DNA from: CAZYJD01 sp964647785
Lineage (GTDB): Bacteria; Bacteroidota; Bacteroidia; NS11-12g; UBA9320
Reading direction: 5' to 3'
NCBI GenBank assembly: GCA_964647785.1
Contig: CAZYJD010000022.1
Coordinates: 1-28,111, forward strand
DNA length: 28,111 bases
A model generated the notes under the pieces. It had not been told where the DNA came from, ran no database searches, and saw only the letters and a program-made list of their open reading frames with translations. Of the stretch, positions 1-8,325 are shown piece after piece (position 1 is the first letter of the stretch; every line of letters begins with the position of its first letter). The position numbers and the translations under genes are program-made.

Positions 1-1758
1 ATCCAGTTCATGATCAAACTCTATGGTGTTTCGGGGATCCAGCACCAAATCGTGATAATTTTTAATGCGGTAAGGAACATTGGCATAAACAAACATGGGT
101 TGGTCCAACCAATGATGAAGCATGCCCGGATGATAGCGCACAGAGAGCTCCAGCATTTTGAGTAAATAGATTACCTGATGATCTCCCCAGTACCCGATAT
201 ACGACCAGGGATCGTCCTCTTCTTCTACCTCCCAATCAATTCCGTTTTTAGAAATGCGGTAAGGGTTGTACCCATCAATGGTAGAGGCATTTAGAAAGCG
301 CACAATGAAGCCTTCCAGAAATTCTGGATAACTGTAAGAAAGGGCCTCCCAGTTCTGGAATATATCTCGCCAATTGCCTTCGTAGTTTCTTATTTTTTCG
401 CCATTGATGCCAATGGTATTGATGGAGAAATAGTTCCATGGGCGGCTGGGGTCGCCATGACGCCGACTGAAAAAGAGCGGAAGGTATTCAAGACTCAAGC
501 GCAAGAGGTCTGGGTCGGCGCTTTGCCCCACCATGCTTATTAATTCTTTGAGCGATAAAGTTTCTTCCAGTTCGTTTAAAAATGACTGATGTCGCCGGAA
601 AATATTTTCATTGGCATGCCGAAGGTGTTTGAGGTAGTCTTCTTTCGGAATGCGATAATTTTCATCGAACAATCCCCCACGCATGATGTTGAATAAAACA
701 TTGGTGAAATGCCTCGATGTAGAGAGTACGTCGGCAGTTCTCTGAAGCCCATCGCTTCCCGCCACCAGTTTTTTCAATTCAAGGGTGCTTTGATCAATGT
801 CTTCCTCCAGTAGTTTTTCCAGGTTTTCCTTCCCTTTGAGCAGGTGCCGAATGTTTTCTACTTCGGCATGCGACTGATTGACTTCAAATACCTGATACCA
901 ATGGAGGGTTTCTTGCCGCTCGAAATCGGGTCGATACAGACATAAAAAGCAACCTTTTTCACCAATTACATCCGACTCTGTTTCGATGTTTTTTCCCAAC
1001 CTAAAAGCGGCCATTTGATTTTTGCTGAGCAAAAAGGCCTGCACCTCTTTAGACGCAGTCCAGGCGGTGGTTGCCAAGAGTGCTTCGCTTGGTTCAGCTT
1101 TATCAACGATTACCGCACTTAAAGCAAATATTCCAAGACCGGTTTCCGGGTCCAGTTCATTTCTTTTGTAGGCATCAACCAAGGTGCTTCTTTGTATCTG
1201 CAACTGACTTGGAACTCCGGATGGCATCAGGTTGGTTGCCCCATCCAGCACTTCCACTTGTTTGTTAAAACCATCATCAGCAATGAGGCTTGCATGTTTC
1301 ACAAAGCCAAATCGTTCGGCAAAGGTCCACATGTAGCGATAGGTAAGGCCTATGCTTCGGTTTTCTTCTTCAAAAATGACCTTGTTGCCGGTGGTATTTT
1401 TGTAAATGCTTCGGTGGATGTCGAATATTTCCACCCCATTTTCAGCAAAGGGCTCCCACAGTTCGGTTTTGTTACCATCTTTCCAGCGAATGATGGTTCG
1501 GCTGCCGGTATGCTCGGCGGCTTCTATGACTTTATCATCGGTATCATAGGGGAAAAGTGCATGCTCGGGATTGGTTCTTCCTGCAGTTAATCCGCCGTTG
1601 CTTCCAATGAACATCCAATGGTCTCCCGGGCTCACGATGGTCATAAGAAAGGGGCGCATTTCTTCGGTGTTTTTTATTCTGAAGAAATGCTCGCCCTGGC
1701 TTTCGATTGTTTCCAGATCGTGGTGTTCTTTCGTTTTCTTTGATGCTATTTGTACCAT
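1..1758 (-). CDS. GH149-like beta-1,3-glucan phosphorylase (clan GH-Q), 3' part missing
   Basis: Open frame of 586 codons with no stop before the window edge, so the C-terminus is missing. The start at 1758 is the first ATG after an in-frame stop at 1777. There is no signal peptide, so it should act in the cytoplasm. Residues about 10-300 look like a beta-sandwich, 330-440 are helical, and an alpha-rich region begins near 460, which is the layout of clan GH-Q phosphorylases (GH94, GH149, GH161). The segment around 480-535 is very characteristic: NWRDIFQNWEAL, then DGYNPYR (Asp495, candidate catalytic acid), DPWSYIGYWGDHQ. Such enzymes split beta-1,3-glucans with phosphate to give glucose-1-phosphate. 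It is the last visible gene of the leftward arm, 18 nt after GH30. The family call rests on recalled motif resemblance and context. GH94 or an uncharacterised GH-Q relative is the alternative. Confidence 0.6.
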   Translation of the reverse strand, partial: MVQIASKKTKEHHDLETIESQGEHFFRIKNTEEMRPFLMTIVSPGDHWMFIGSNGGLTAGRTNPEHALFPYDTDDKVIEAAEHTGSRTIIRWKDGNKTELWEPFAENGVEIFDIHRSIYKNTTGNKVIFEEENRSIGLTYRYMWTFAERFGFVKHASLIADDGFNKQVEVLDGATNLMPSGVPSQLQIQRSTLVDAYKRNELDPETGLGIFALSAVIVDKAEPSEALLATTAWTASKEVQAFLLSKNQMAAFRLGKNIETESDVIGEKGCFLCLYRPDFERQETLHWYQVFEVNQSHAEVENIRHLLKGKENLEKLLEEDIDQSTLELKKLVAGSDGLQRTADVLSTSRHFTNVLFNIMRGGLFDENYRIPKEDYLKHLRHANENIFRRHQSFLNELEETLSLKELISMVGQSADPDLLRLSLEYLPLFFSRRHGDPSRPWNYFSINTIGINGEKIRNYEGNWRDIFQNWEALSYSYPEFLEGFIVRFLNASTIDGYNPYRISKNGIDWEVEEEDDPWSYIGYWGDHQVIYLLKMLELSVRYHPGMLHHWLDQPMFVYANVPYRIKNYHDLVLDPRNTIEFDHELD

Positions 1759-1776
1759 GGGGTAACGATTCTCTAT

Positions 1777-3273
1777 TTAATGGATTACAATGGTTTGAAG
1801 GCTTTTCGGTGGGAGGTCTAGCGCAATTTTACGAGCCCCCACTTTCACCATTCCTTTTTCGGAGCTGAGCGCTCTGTTGAGCACACAAAGTACAATGCTG
1901 CCATCGGGGTTTTGAACGGCTGTATGCAAGGCGTCACCTTGGCCCTTGGTTTCAATTCTGCGGGCTCCGGGCCGCATGAATTTGCTGAAATGAACCATGA
2001 CATCGTAAAGGGGGGTGAAATACACTTCATTACTCAGCGTATCGACAATGACAGGAGCAATGCACCAGTTTTTTACGTGATTGGGGCCTCCTTGCCGATC
2101 GAGTAACATGTTCCAATCCACCCAACCTTCAACATGATTGTTCAGGCAGCCAATGATATCGGCTGCGTAGCGAAACACAGGGGTGTATTTGGGATGGTCT
2201 TTTTTCTTTTCTTCCGGCGCCCAGTCCCAACCCCAATCGGTGGCCTCTTCTCGCCAATACCAGTCGTCATTTTGCCAGCGCGGGGTATCGGCATCAATGC
2301 AGCCTTCCGTATGGATGATGTGTTTATCCGGGGCCATTTCATGGGTGTATTGTAAAATTTCCGGCATCCAATCGGTGGTGGAGCTGTACCAATGCACAGC
2401 AGTGCCATAGATTAATTTTCTGATTTGCTCATTTCCCAGAAGGCTGTCCACCCAATGCTGCATCTCTTCATCGCGATTTTGATCATACACGAGGATGTGT
2501 GTTTTCAATTGTGCCTTTTCCATTTGAGGCGCCAAATGGTTTTGGATGAACCGGGTCATTTCTGTCGGGTTGAAATGCATAGATTCCCAATGTGCATCGT
2601 TGCCAAGGGGTTCATTTTCAAGAGTAAATGCCCAAATAGGGATACCGTGTTGTTCCATTTCTTGCGCATAGCGAATAAAATAGGCGGCCCAACTTGGGTA
2701 AAATTCTTTTTTTAACCGTCCGCCAAACCAATGTCCATTGTCTTTCATCCATGGTGGGGCAGTCCAGGGAGAGGCGATGAGGCGAAAACCATCCTCAGAA
2801 ATCTCTTGCGCCATTTTTATCATCGGGATGATATCGGCTTCATCTTCTGCCAGGCTAAAAGTGCGCAGGCTGCTGTCCAGTTCTTCGCTGAGATAGCTGT
2901 ATGGGCGCAGAGAGAAATCGCAGCTGTTGATGTGGGTGCGACACAAGCTGTAGCGCGCTCCGTGATTGCCAAAATAGGCTTCTAAGATGCTGTTTCTATG
3001 TTGGCTATCGAGGGCCAATAGCAAAGCAGCGCTGGCTTCGGTAAATGCCCCCCCAAAACCGCTGATGGTTTGGTAGCGGATGGCGGTATCAATTTCAATC
3101 AGAACATTGGTTTCTGACTGCGCTGCCATGCTGGGTACTTTCTTTAGGCGATCACCGGAGGCAGAGCTCAGGTAAATTTCAACCTGCTTGGTTTCCTCCG
3201 ATTTTTTTTCGCAGGCAGTGATCATCATTCCGAATGCGACCACCAGCCCCAATATTGCGCTATTCTTTGCCAT
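1777..3273 (-). CDS. GH30 family glycosidase lipoprotein (beta-1,6-glucan debranching candidate)
   Basis: A 498-residue lipoprotein. I chose the ATG at 3273 rather than 3309 because it gives a compact signal peptide ending ITAC, with the lipidated cysteine at 21. The body is a GH30 (beta/alpha)8 barrel plus beta side domain: ISGFGGAFTEA near the N-terminus, SPWTAPPWMK in the middle, acid/base Glu221 in LENEP and nucleophile Glu323 in HTEGC. GH30 members include glucosylceramidases, beta-1,6-glucanases and exo-beta-1,6-glucosidases. Beside GH16 and a glucan phosphorylase, removal of beta-1,6 branches from laminarin is the most likely job (inference). It acts in the periplasm or at the cell surface. 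Its first 14 nt overlap the end of the GH16 gene, indicating translational coupling. Family call firm, substrate inferred. Confidence 0.9.
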   Translation of the reverse strand: MAKNSAILGLVVAFGMMITACEKKSEETKQVEIYLSSASGDRLKKVPSMAAQSETNVLIEIDTAIRYQTISGFGGAFTEASAALLLALDSQHRNSILEAYFGNHGARYSLCRTHINSCDFSLRPYSYLSEELDSSLRTFSLAEDEADIIPMIKMAQEISEDGFRLIASPWTAPPWMKDNGHWFGGRLKKEFYPSWAAYFIRYAQEMEQHGIPIWAFTLENEPLGNDAHWESMHFNPTEMTRFIQNHLAPQMEKAQLKTHILVYDQNRDEEMQHWVDSLLGNEQIRKLIYGTAVHWYSSTTDWMPEILQYTHEMAPDKHIIHTEGCIDADTPRWQNDDWYWREEATDWGWDWAPEEKKKDHPKYTPVFRYAADIIGCLNNHVEGWVDWNMLLDRQGGPNHVKNWCIAPVIVDTLSNEVYFTPLYDVMVHFSKFMRPGARRIETKGQGDALHTAVQNPDGSIVLCVLNRALSSEKGMVKVGARKIALDLPPKSLQTIVIH

Positions 3274-4513
3274 ATACCCGCACGTAATCAATCCACAACT
3301 GTTGTTCATCTAATTCAGGGTCTACTCCTTTTGCACCGCCCCAGCCCCCTCCAATAGCCAGATTCAGTATAATGCTCTGGGCTTTGTGAAACGGCCATTC
3401 CAGACTATCGGCAGTTTTATCGTAGGTGTAATAGCGCTTTCCGTCTACACTGGCATAAATTACATTGGGGTACCATTCGATGGCGTAGGTGTGAAAGGAG
3501 TCAGACATGTGAGAAACAGGAGTAACAGCGGTAATTTGGTTGCCTTGTTTAAAATAGTAGGCCCGTGTGTGGCAGCTGGCGTGGTTTATTCCGTGCAAAC
3601 CGCTGCTGTCGAACTCAAAACCCACGCATTCCAACACATCAATTTCTCCGCAATAGGGCCATGATATCTCATCCTTGTATTCGTCTCCGAGCAGCCATCC
3701 GGCCGACCAGCTTCCGCGGCCATTTGGAACTTTTGCCCTGAATTCAATCTTGCCATATTTGAATGCAACTTTTCCTTGGGTGGTGAGTCGGGCGGAGGTC
3801 CAGTTTCCTTGATCATCTTTCACGGCTCGGATTACAAGCAATCCATCTTGTTGCTTTGCGTTGTTGGTATCTGCCAAGGTATAGTACTGCAATTCATTGT
3901 TTCCCCAGCCCCAGTTACCCAAATTGTAACTCCAAAGGTTGCTATCGGGCAAACCTTTTCCATTGAACTCATCCGACCATTTCAATGCCCAGTTTTCTCC
4001 TTCCATTTTTTGGGTGCGTACCTCGCTGGTTTCGCGGCTTAAAAGCAGCAGCTCAAATGCAAGGCTGTACACCGCCACTGTTCCCGCATGAGCGTGTAAT
4101 CGCATTCGATGAGTTCCCGCCTGAAGGGGGCTGCCGTCTTTCATTCGAAGTGCCGGTTTTGCTTTGCCACTTTCTTTCAGATCTATTTTACCGCTGATGT
4201 CGTAGGTTCGGCCATCGGGGTTCCCCACATAATCTTCCACCCAAAGTTGACCCGAATCAGAAGTGGCCCGAACCACCAGCCGGTAACGGCCACTTTGCGG
4301 GATTTGGAGTTCGTAATCATAGAACGAGTCTGCTTGGATGATCAAAGGCGAGTCCGCAGGGCAATCCACTGCTTGAAGCACCATGCCTGCTTCAGTTGGC
4401 TTTTTTGTGGGCTTGCAAGACATCAGGATGATACCACAGAGCGATAGATAAAACAGCAGCGCAATGACAGGCCTAAGCTGTTTGTTCCATGGTGAATTCA
4501 ATTGATTATGCAT
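3260..4513 (-). CDS. GH16 laminarinase-type endo-glucanase lipoprotein with N-terminal binding domain
   Basis: 417 residues. The signal peptide ends LMSC, giving lipidated Cys33. Residues about 45-160 form a beta-rich domain with GRYRLVVRA, resembling CBM6/CBM35-type carbohydrate-binding modules. The GH16 catalytic domain follows (about 170-417), with the beta-bulge type active site Glu290-x-Asp292-x-x-Glu295 in GEIDVLE, preceded by WSAGWLLG and followed by GIN, WPF and a C-terminal DYVRVYG strand. This is the classic pattern of bacterial endo-beta-1,3-glucanases (GH16_3-like). It should hydrolyse internal beta-1,3 (or mixed-linkage) glucosidic bonds at the cell surface or in the periplasm. 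Its ATG overlaps the permease gene by 8 nt and its end overlaps GH30 by 14 nt, so it sits in the middle of a coupled four-gene operon. Confidence 0.92.
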   Translation of the reverse strand: MHNQLNSPWNKQLRPVIALLFYLSLCGIILMSCKPTKKPTEAGMVLQAVDCPADSPLIIQADSFYDYELQIPQSGRYRLVVRATSDSGQLWVEDYVGNPDGRTYDISGKIDLKESGKAKPALRMKDGSPLQAGTHRMRLHAHAGTVAVYSLAFELLLLSRETSEVRTQKMEGENWALKWSDEFNGKGLPDSNLWSYNLGNWGWGNNELQYYTLADTNNAKQQDGLLVIRAVKDDQGNWTSARLTTQGKVAFKYGKIEFRAKVPNGRGSWSAGWLLGDEYKDEISWPYCGEIDVLECVGFEFDSSGLHGINHASCHTRAYYFKQGNQITAVTPVSHMSDSFHTYAIEWYPNVIYASVDGKRYYTYDKTADSLEWPFHKAQSIILNLAIGGGWGGAKGVDPELDEQQLWIDYVRVYGKE

Positions 4514-6071
4514 GCCTTACCAATTTCTCTTCCAGTTCTTCCAATGACTTGCCTTTGGTTTCGGGCACTTTAAATATGATGAAAATTAAACCCGCTGCAG
4601 CGAATAAGCCATAAATGGCAAAGGTCCATGCATTGCCCAGTATTTCCAATTCAGCAGGAAATACCCACTGAACCAAAAAGCTAATGGCAGAGTTTACCAG
4701 GCCAACAAATGAGATGGCCACCCCTCGGATGGCATTCGGGAACAACTCAGAAAAGAGCACCCACATAACCGGGCCGATGGAGATGGCAAAGCTTGCCACA
4801 AAGCCAAGTATGCCAATGAGTATGAGCATGGGGTTGGTAGAGATGGCTGCAGCCACAATGGCCGAAGAATTTGCATTGGCCTCCTCTTTTCCGAGGCTGC
4901 CCGCGAGCGCTTCGTTAAACGCCAGGTCGCTTTCATATGTTTGGTCTGCAATGGACATCAAGGCAGATTTGTTGACGGTTGCCGGAAGTTGTTCAATGGC
5001 ACTTTGGCTGAGGGTATAACTGGACGAATGGAAGCCCCATGCCAGTAAAAATAGGCTGGCAGCCATGCCCGTTACACCCATTAATAATAAAGGCTTGCGC
5101 CCAAGGCGATCAATCATGAGCATGGCCAGAATGGTGAACACCAAATTGGTGATGCCAACCATGATGGCCTGTATGAAGGAAGCATCGGTTCCAATGCCCG
5201 ACTGTTCAAAAATCATTGGAGCGTAAAAGAACACCGAGTTGATGCCGGTGATTTGCTGCAGAATGGCCAGCACAATTCCGATGGTCATCACCAGCTTCAT
5301 GCGCTTGCTGAATAAATCTTTGAATCCATGGCCGTTCTCTTCTTTCTCTTCGGTCATGCTTTCTTTGATTTCGCTGACGGCTTTGGAGGCCTCATTAGTG
5401 CTCGATAGCCTGGAGAGTACGTTGATGGCCTCATCGAACCTGCCTTTCAATATAAGCCAGCGGGGACTCCGCGGCACAAAGAAAAGTCCGCAGAAATACA
5501 GCACGGCCGGTAAGGTTTCCAGCCCTAGCATCCAGCGCCAGTTGTGTTCGTTGAATTTGAGTTTCAATGCCCATTCGGCATCGCTTTTGCCCAATTGTAA
5601 GATCAGGTAGTTTGTGAAAAAAGCAAGGGAAATACCCACTACAATATTCAATTGATTGAAGGATACCAAACGTCCGCGAAGCTGCGGTGGTGCAAGCTCT
5701 GCGATGTACATGGGCGCCAATATTAATGATGCACCTACACCCAACCCACCGATCATACGTGCGATAACCAGAAAGCTAAAAGTGGGTGCTATGGCAGAAC
5801 CAATGGCTGAAATGGCATAGAGTATTGCAGCATAACGCAAGACTGTTCTTCGACCTATTCGATCGCTTAACGGCCCTGATACCAACATGGCAAGGGTTGA
5901 AGTAAGGGTAAGCGATGCCACCGACCAGCCGAGTTCAAATTTACTGAGGCCGAACTCGGGTTCTATGAATTTTACCACTCCTGAAATAACCGATGCATCG
6001 AAGCCCATGAGCAGCCCACCGAGGGCAACAATCAGGGCAATAAGCATAATGATTGGGTTCTTGTTTTTCAT
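4506..6071 (-). CDS. MFS sugar-porter family permease
   Basis: 521 residues with about 12 membrane segments. Sugar porter (SP) family signatures are present: DRIGRR after the second segment, PRSPRWLI at the end of the N-half, QQITGINSVFFYAP in segment 7, DRLGRKPLL after segment 8 and PETKGKSLEELE after segment 12. It should carry a sugar across the inner membrane, probably with protons. Between segments 9 and 10 there is an extra-cytoplasmic insertion of about 60 residues (near 350-410), longer than in XylE/GalP. I recall similar insertions in other Bacteroidota SP proteins, so it is probably lineage-typical. Being first in the operon with a cytosolic phosphorylase gene suggests import of glucose or short beta-glucan oligosaccharides (inference). 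It is divergent from the Nudix regulator gene across 124 nt. Confidence 0.93.
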   Translation of the reverse strand: MKNKNPIIMLIALIVALGGLLMGFDASVISGVVKFIEPEFGLSKFELGWSVASLTLTSTLAMLVSGPLSDRIGRRTVLRYAAILYAISAIGSAIAPTFSFLVIARMIGGLGVGASLILAPMYIAELAPPQLRGRLVSFNQLNIVVGISLAFFTNYLILQLGKSDAEWALKLKFNEHNWRWMLGLETLPAVLYFCGLFFVPRSPRWLILKGRFDEAINVLSRLSSTNEASKAVSEIKESMTEEKEENGHGFKDLFSKRMKLVMTIGIVLAILQQITGINSVFFYAPMIFEQSGIGTDASFIQAIMVGITNLVFTILAMLMIDRLGRKPLLLMGVTGMAASLFLLAWGFHSSSYTLSQSAIEQLPATVNKSALMSIADQTYESDLAFNEALAGSLGKEEANANSSAIVAAAISTNPMLILIGILGFVASFAISIGPVMWVLFSELFPNAIRGVAISFVGLVNSAISFLVQWVFPAELEILGNAWTFAIYGLFAAAGLIFIIFKVPETKGKSLEELEEKLVRHA

Positions 6072-6087
6072 GATAGTTTTATTTGGC

Positions 6088-6105
6088 TTGATAGATTTTT
6101 ATCAA
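6088..6105. promoter_or_regulatory. Perfect inverted repeat in the leader of the left operon
   Basis: TTGATA and TATCAA arms (6 bp each, exact) flank a 6-nt spacer GATTTT. It lies 17-34 nt upstream of the permease start codon. It could be a DNA operator or an RNA hairpin in the 5' leader near the ribosome-binding region. Seen directly; function inferred. Confidence 0.4.
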
Positions 6106-6153
6106 CCTGTTCTATTCCACAAAAGACGTAGAAAAAGGTGGACCGAAATAACC

Positions 6154-6161
6154 CAAATTAA
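6154..6161 (-). promoter_or_regulatory. Possible -7 promoter element for the left operon
   Basis: On the minus strand it reads TTAATTTG, one mismatch from the Bacteroidota -7 consensus TAnnTTTG, about 83 nt upstream of the permease start. No clear TTG -33 box is seen at the usual spacing. The larger palindrome at 6161-6185 lies immediately upstream, where a bound regulator would block it. Weak. Confidence 0.25.
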
Positions 6162-6185
6162 CTTAAAGTAAAAAGTACTATAACT
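6161..6185. promoter_or_regulatory. 25-bp imperfect palindrome, candidate operator for the Nudix regulator
   Basis: Arms ACTTAAAGTA and TACTATAACT flank AAAAG, and 8 of 10 arm positions are complementary, with the inner four (AGTA/TACT) exact. It ends 10 nt before the first candidate start of the Nudix regulator gene and sits between the two divergent arms. Nudix-fold (NrtR-type) regulators bind palindromes as dimers, and many autoregulate, so this is the best candidate operator for both arms. Symmetry seen directly; binding inferred. Confidence 0.5.
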
Positions 6186-6195
6186 ATTTTTTTAT

Positions 6196-6948
6196 ATGTT
6201 TGTCTTGCACATGACCTTATCCAGTAATCAACGAGCCACTCATTTTTTATCGGAAAACAACCTCCCATTCAGGGAGTTTATGCGTTTCGGTTTGTCGGTG
6301 GATTGTATCATTTTTGGTTATCACGAGGGCAAACTAAAGGTGCTGCTCATCAAAAGGGGGGCTGAGCCTTATCAGGGCAAATGGGCCATTCCCGGAGATC
6401 TTGTCAGTCCTGAAGAAGATCTCGAAAGTTCAGCGCTGCGAATTCTCAAGCACTTAACCGGTCTTGAAGATATTTTTGTGGAGCAATTCCAAACTTTTGG
6501 CACCACCAAAAGGCATCCGGCGGGGCGCGTTGTAACCGTCGGTTATTTTTCACTGGTTAACAGCAGTCGATATCAACCGGTGGCTTCTCATTGGGCAAGT
6601 GACATTGGGTGGTTCGATATCCGAGAAGTCCCCTCCCTGGCATTTGATCACGATCAAATTCTTACATCTGCCATTGTGGCGTTGCGAAAAAAAGTGCGCA
6701 CCGAACCCATCGGGTTTAACTTGCTCCCACCTAAATTTACATTGAGACAATTGCAAGGCCTTTATGAGTCCATACTCAGCGAACAGTTCGACAAGCCAAA
6801 TTTTCGAAAGAAAATTTTGAGCAGTAAACTTCTCATTCCTTTAGATGAGGTGGAAAAAAACGTGGCTTACCGCCCTGCTAAATTGTACCGTTTTGATCTT
6901 GACAGATATGAAGCACTTAAAAGAAATACCTTCAGTTTTGGTGTATAG
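6196..6948 (+). CDS. NrtR-like transcription regulator: Nudix-fold sensor plus winged helix
   Basis: 250 residues. The N-terminal part (about 30-165) is a Nudix fold: VDCIIFGYHEGKLKVLLIKR, then GKWAIPGD. The Nudix box at 67-90 has lost its catalytic glutamates: where active enzymes have RExxEE this protein has RILKHL. That is typical of Nudix domains reused as ligand sensors. The C-terminal part (about 175-245, FTLRQLQGLYESIL to KLYRFDLDRY) is the winged helix of NrtR-family regulators. In Bacteroides, AraR of this family controls arabinose use, so a sugar effector is likely here. It probably senses a beta-glucan breakdown product and controls both arms (inference). A TATGTTTG sequence that fits a -7 element overlaps the ATG at 6196, so the next Met, at 6211, may be the true start. 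Confidence 0.85.
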   Translation: MFVLHMTLSSNQRATHFLSENNLPFREFMRFGLSVDCIIFGYHEGKLKVLLIKRGAEPYQGKWAIPGDLVSPEEDLESSALRILKHLTGLEDIFVEQFQTFGTTKRHPAGRVVTVGYFSLVNSSRYQPVASHWASDIGWFDIREVPSLAFDHDQILTSAIVALRKKVRTEPIGFNLLPPKFTLRQLQGLYESILSEQFDKPNFRKKILSSKLLIPLDEVEKNVAYRPAKLYRFDLDRYEALKRNTFSFGV

Positions 6949-8275
6949 ACTGCTCACTTTGCTCATGGCCATTGGTTGTTTTGGAATGCTCCGTTCCCAT
7001 GCCCAAGCCGTTAAAGTAGAAGTGATTAAAACAGACAATGGATACGGTCTTTTAAGGGGCGGAGAACCCTATTACATCCAAGGCGCAGGTGGACAGGTTC
7101 ATTTGGATAAGCTGGTTGAAATAGGTGGAAATTCCATACGCACATGGAGTTTGGAACGGGCCAAAGAGTATTTAGACAATGCCCATGAACGAGGGCTCAC
7201 GGTTATCATGGGTTTGTGGGTGCAACATGAACGACACGGCTTTGACTACAACAACGAAGAAGCGGTGAAAAAGCAACTGGAGTATTTCACACGTAAGGTG
7301 AAAGAAATAAAGGATCATCCCGCACTTTTGATGTGGGGCATTGGCAATGAGGTGGACTTGATGTACACCAACACCAAGGTCTGGAAAGCGGTGCAAGACA
7401 TTGCCAAAATGATCCATGAAGTAGATCCCAATCACCCCACCACCACCGTTACCGCGGGTTTGCATAAACGAGAAGTTGAATTGGTAAAGCGCGATTGTCC
7501 TGACATTGATATTTTCGGGGTGAATACCTACGGTGAATTGAAAATGGCAGTAGACAGCATTGCGGCTTTTGGCTGGGATGGTCCATTTTTAATTGCAGAA
7601 TGGGGACCCAACGGCCATTGGGAAGTAGCTAAAACAAAATGGGGCGCACCCATTGAACAGAGTTCTAGTTCCAAGGCTCTTTCGTATGCGCAGCGCTATG
7701 GATACATCAAAGAAAGCCCTAAATGCATCGGCTCTTATGTGTTTTTATGGGGCCACAAGCAGGAAACCACCTCCACCTGGTATGGTTTGTTTACTGCTGA
7801 TGGCAGCAGTACAGAGCCGGTTGATCAATTGTACAGGGCATGGAGAAAGTCCGAGCCGCCCAATCCAGCACCCTCCATCGCTTCTTTTGGCATTGAAACC
7901 GATAGCACCGACAATGAATTGAACATGATTCTTCAGTCGGGCAAACGCTATAAAGCCTGGGCAGATTTTAGCGATCCCAAAGCCGAACCCCTGAAAGTGA
8001 AATGGCAAATCATTTCTGAAAGCACCGATACCCGCATTGGGGGAGATGCAGAAAAAGCACCTCCGGCCATTCCCGGTTTAATCAAGAAAAGGGATGCCAA
8101 GGGCGTTGTTTTTCGCACCCCACGCCAAGAAGGGGCCTATCGGATTTTTGTCACTGCCTACGATAAAGGTGGCAATGCAGCCTATACCAATATTCCTTTT
8201 TATGTCTTGCCCAGTGCCGATCAAAAAGGAACAATACGCCTGAAAGAACGAGAACTGGAATTTCATTATCAATGA
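6908..8275 (+). CDS. Clan GH-A secreted glycosidase, GH158-like endo-beta-1,3-glucanase candidate
   Basis: 455 residues from the ATG at 6908, which gives a signal peptide ending SHAQA near residue 34. An upstream ATG at 6845 lies deeper in the regulator gene and puts a non-signal extension in front. Residues about 35-315 form a TIM barrel with acid/base Glu148 in WGIGNEVD and nucleophile Glu231 in LIAEWGPNG, the strand-4 and strand-7 glutamates of clan GH-A. Residues about 325-445 form an Ig-like beta domain. The size, barrel-plus-Ig layout and beta-glucan neighbours resemble GH158 endo-beta-1,3-glucanases. Automated annotation might say GH2 TIM-barrel. No lipobox, so periplasmic or secreted. 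It overlaps the regulator gene by 41 nt, an unusually long overlap that couples the enzyme operon to the regulator. Clan is well supported; the family is uncertain. Confidence 0.75.
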   Translation: MKHLKEIPSVLVYRLLTLLMAIGCFGMLRSHAQAVKVEVIKTDNGYGLLRGGEPYYIQGAGGQVHLDKLVEIGGNSIRTWSLERAKEYLDNAHERGLTVIMGLWVQHERHGFDYNNEEAVKKQLEYFTRKVKEIKDHPALLMWGIGNEVDLMYTNTKVWKAVQDIAKMIHEVDPNHPTTTVTAGLHKREVELVKRDCPDIDIFGVNTYGELKMAVDSIAAFGWDGPFLIAEWGPNGHWEVAKTKWGAPIEQSSSSKALSYAQRYGYIKESPKCIGSYVFLWGHKQETTSTWYGLFTADGSSTEPVDQLYRAWRKSEPPNPAPSIASFGIETDSTDNELNMILQSGKRYKAWADFSDPKAEPLKVKWQIISESTDTRIGGDAEKAPPAIPGLIKKRDAKGVVFRTPRQEGAYRIFVTAYDKGGNAAYTNIPFYVLPSADQKGTIRLKERELEFHYQ

Positions 8276-8325
8276 GTATGAAGAACTGCACATATTGTAT
8301 CATTCCGTCATCTGAAAAAAGGAAG

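Noticed and set aside
2425..2985. Plus-strand open frames inside the GH30 gene
   Set aside because: They lie opposite a gene with intact catalytic motifs, have no family resemblance and follow its codon pattern as mirror images.
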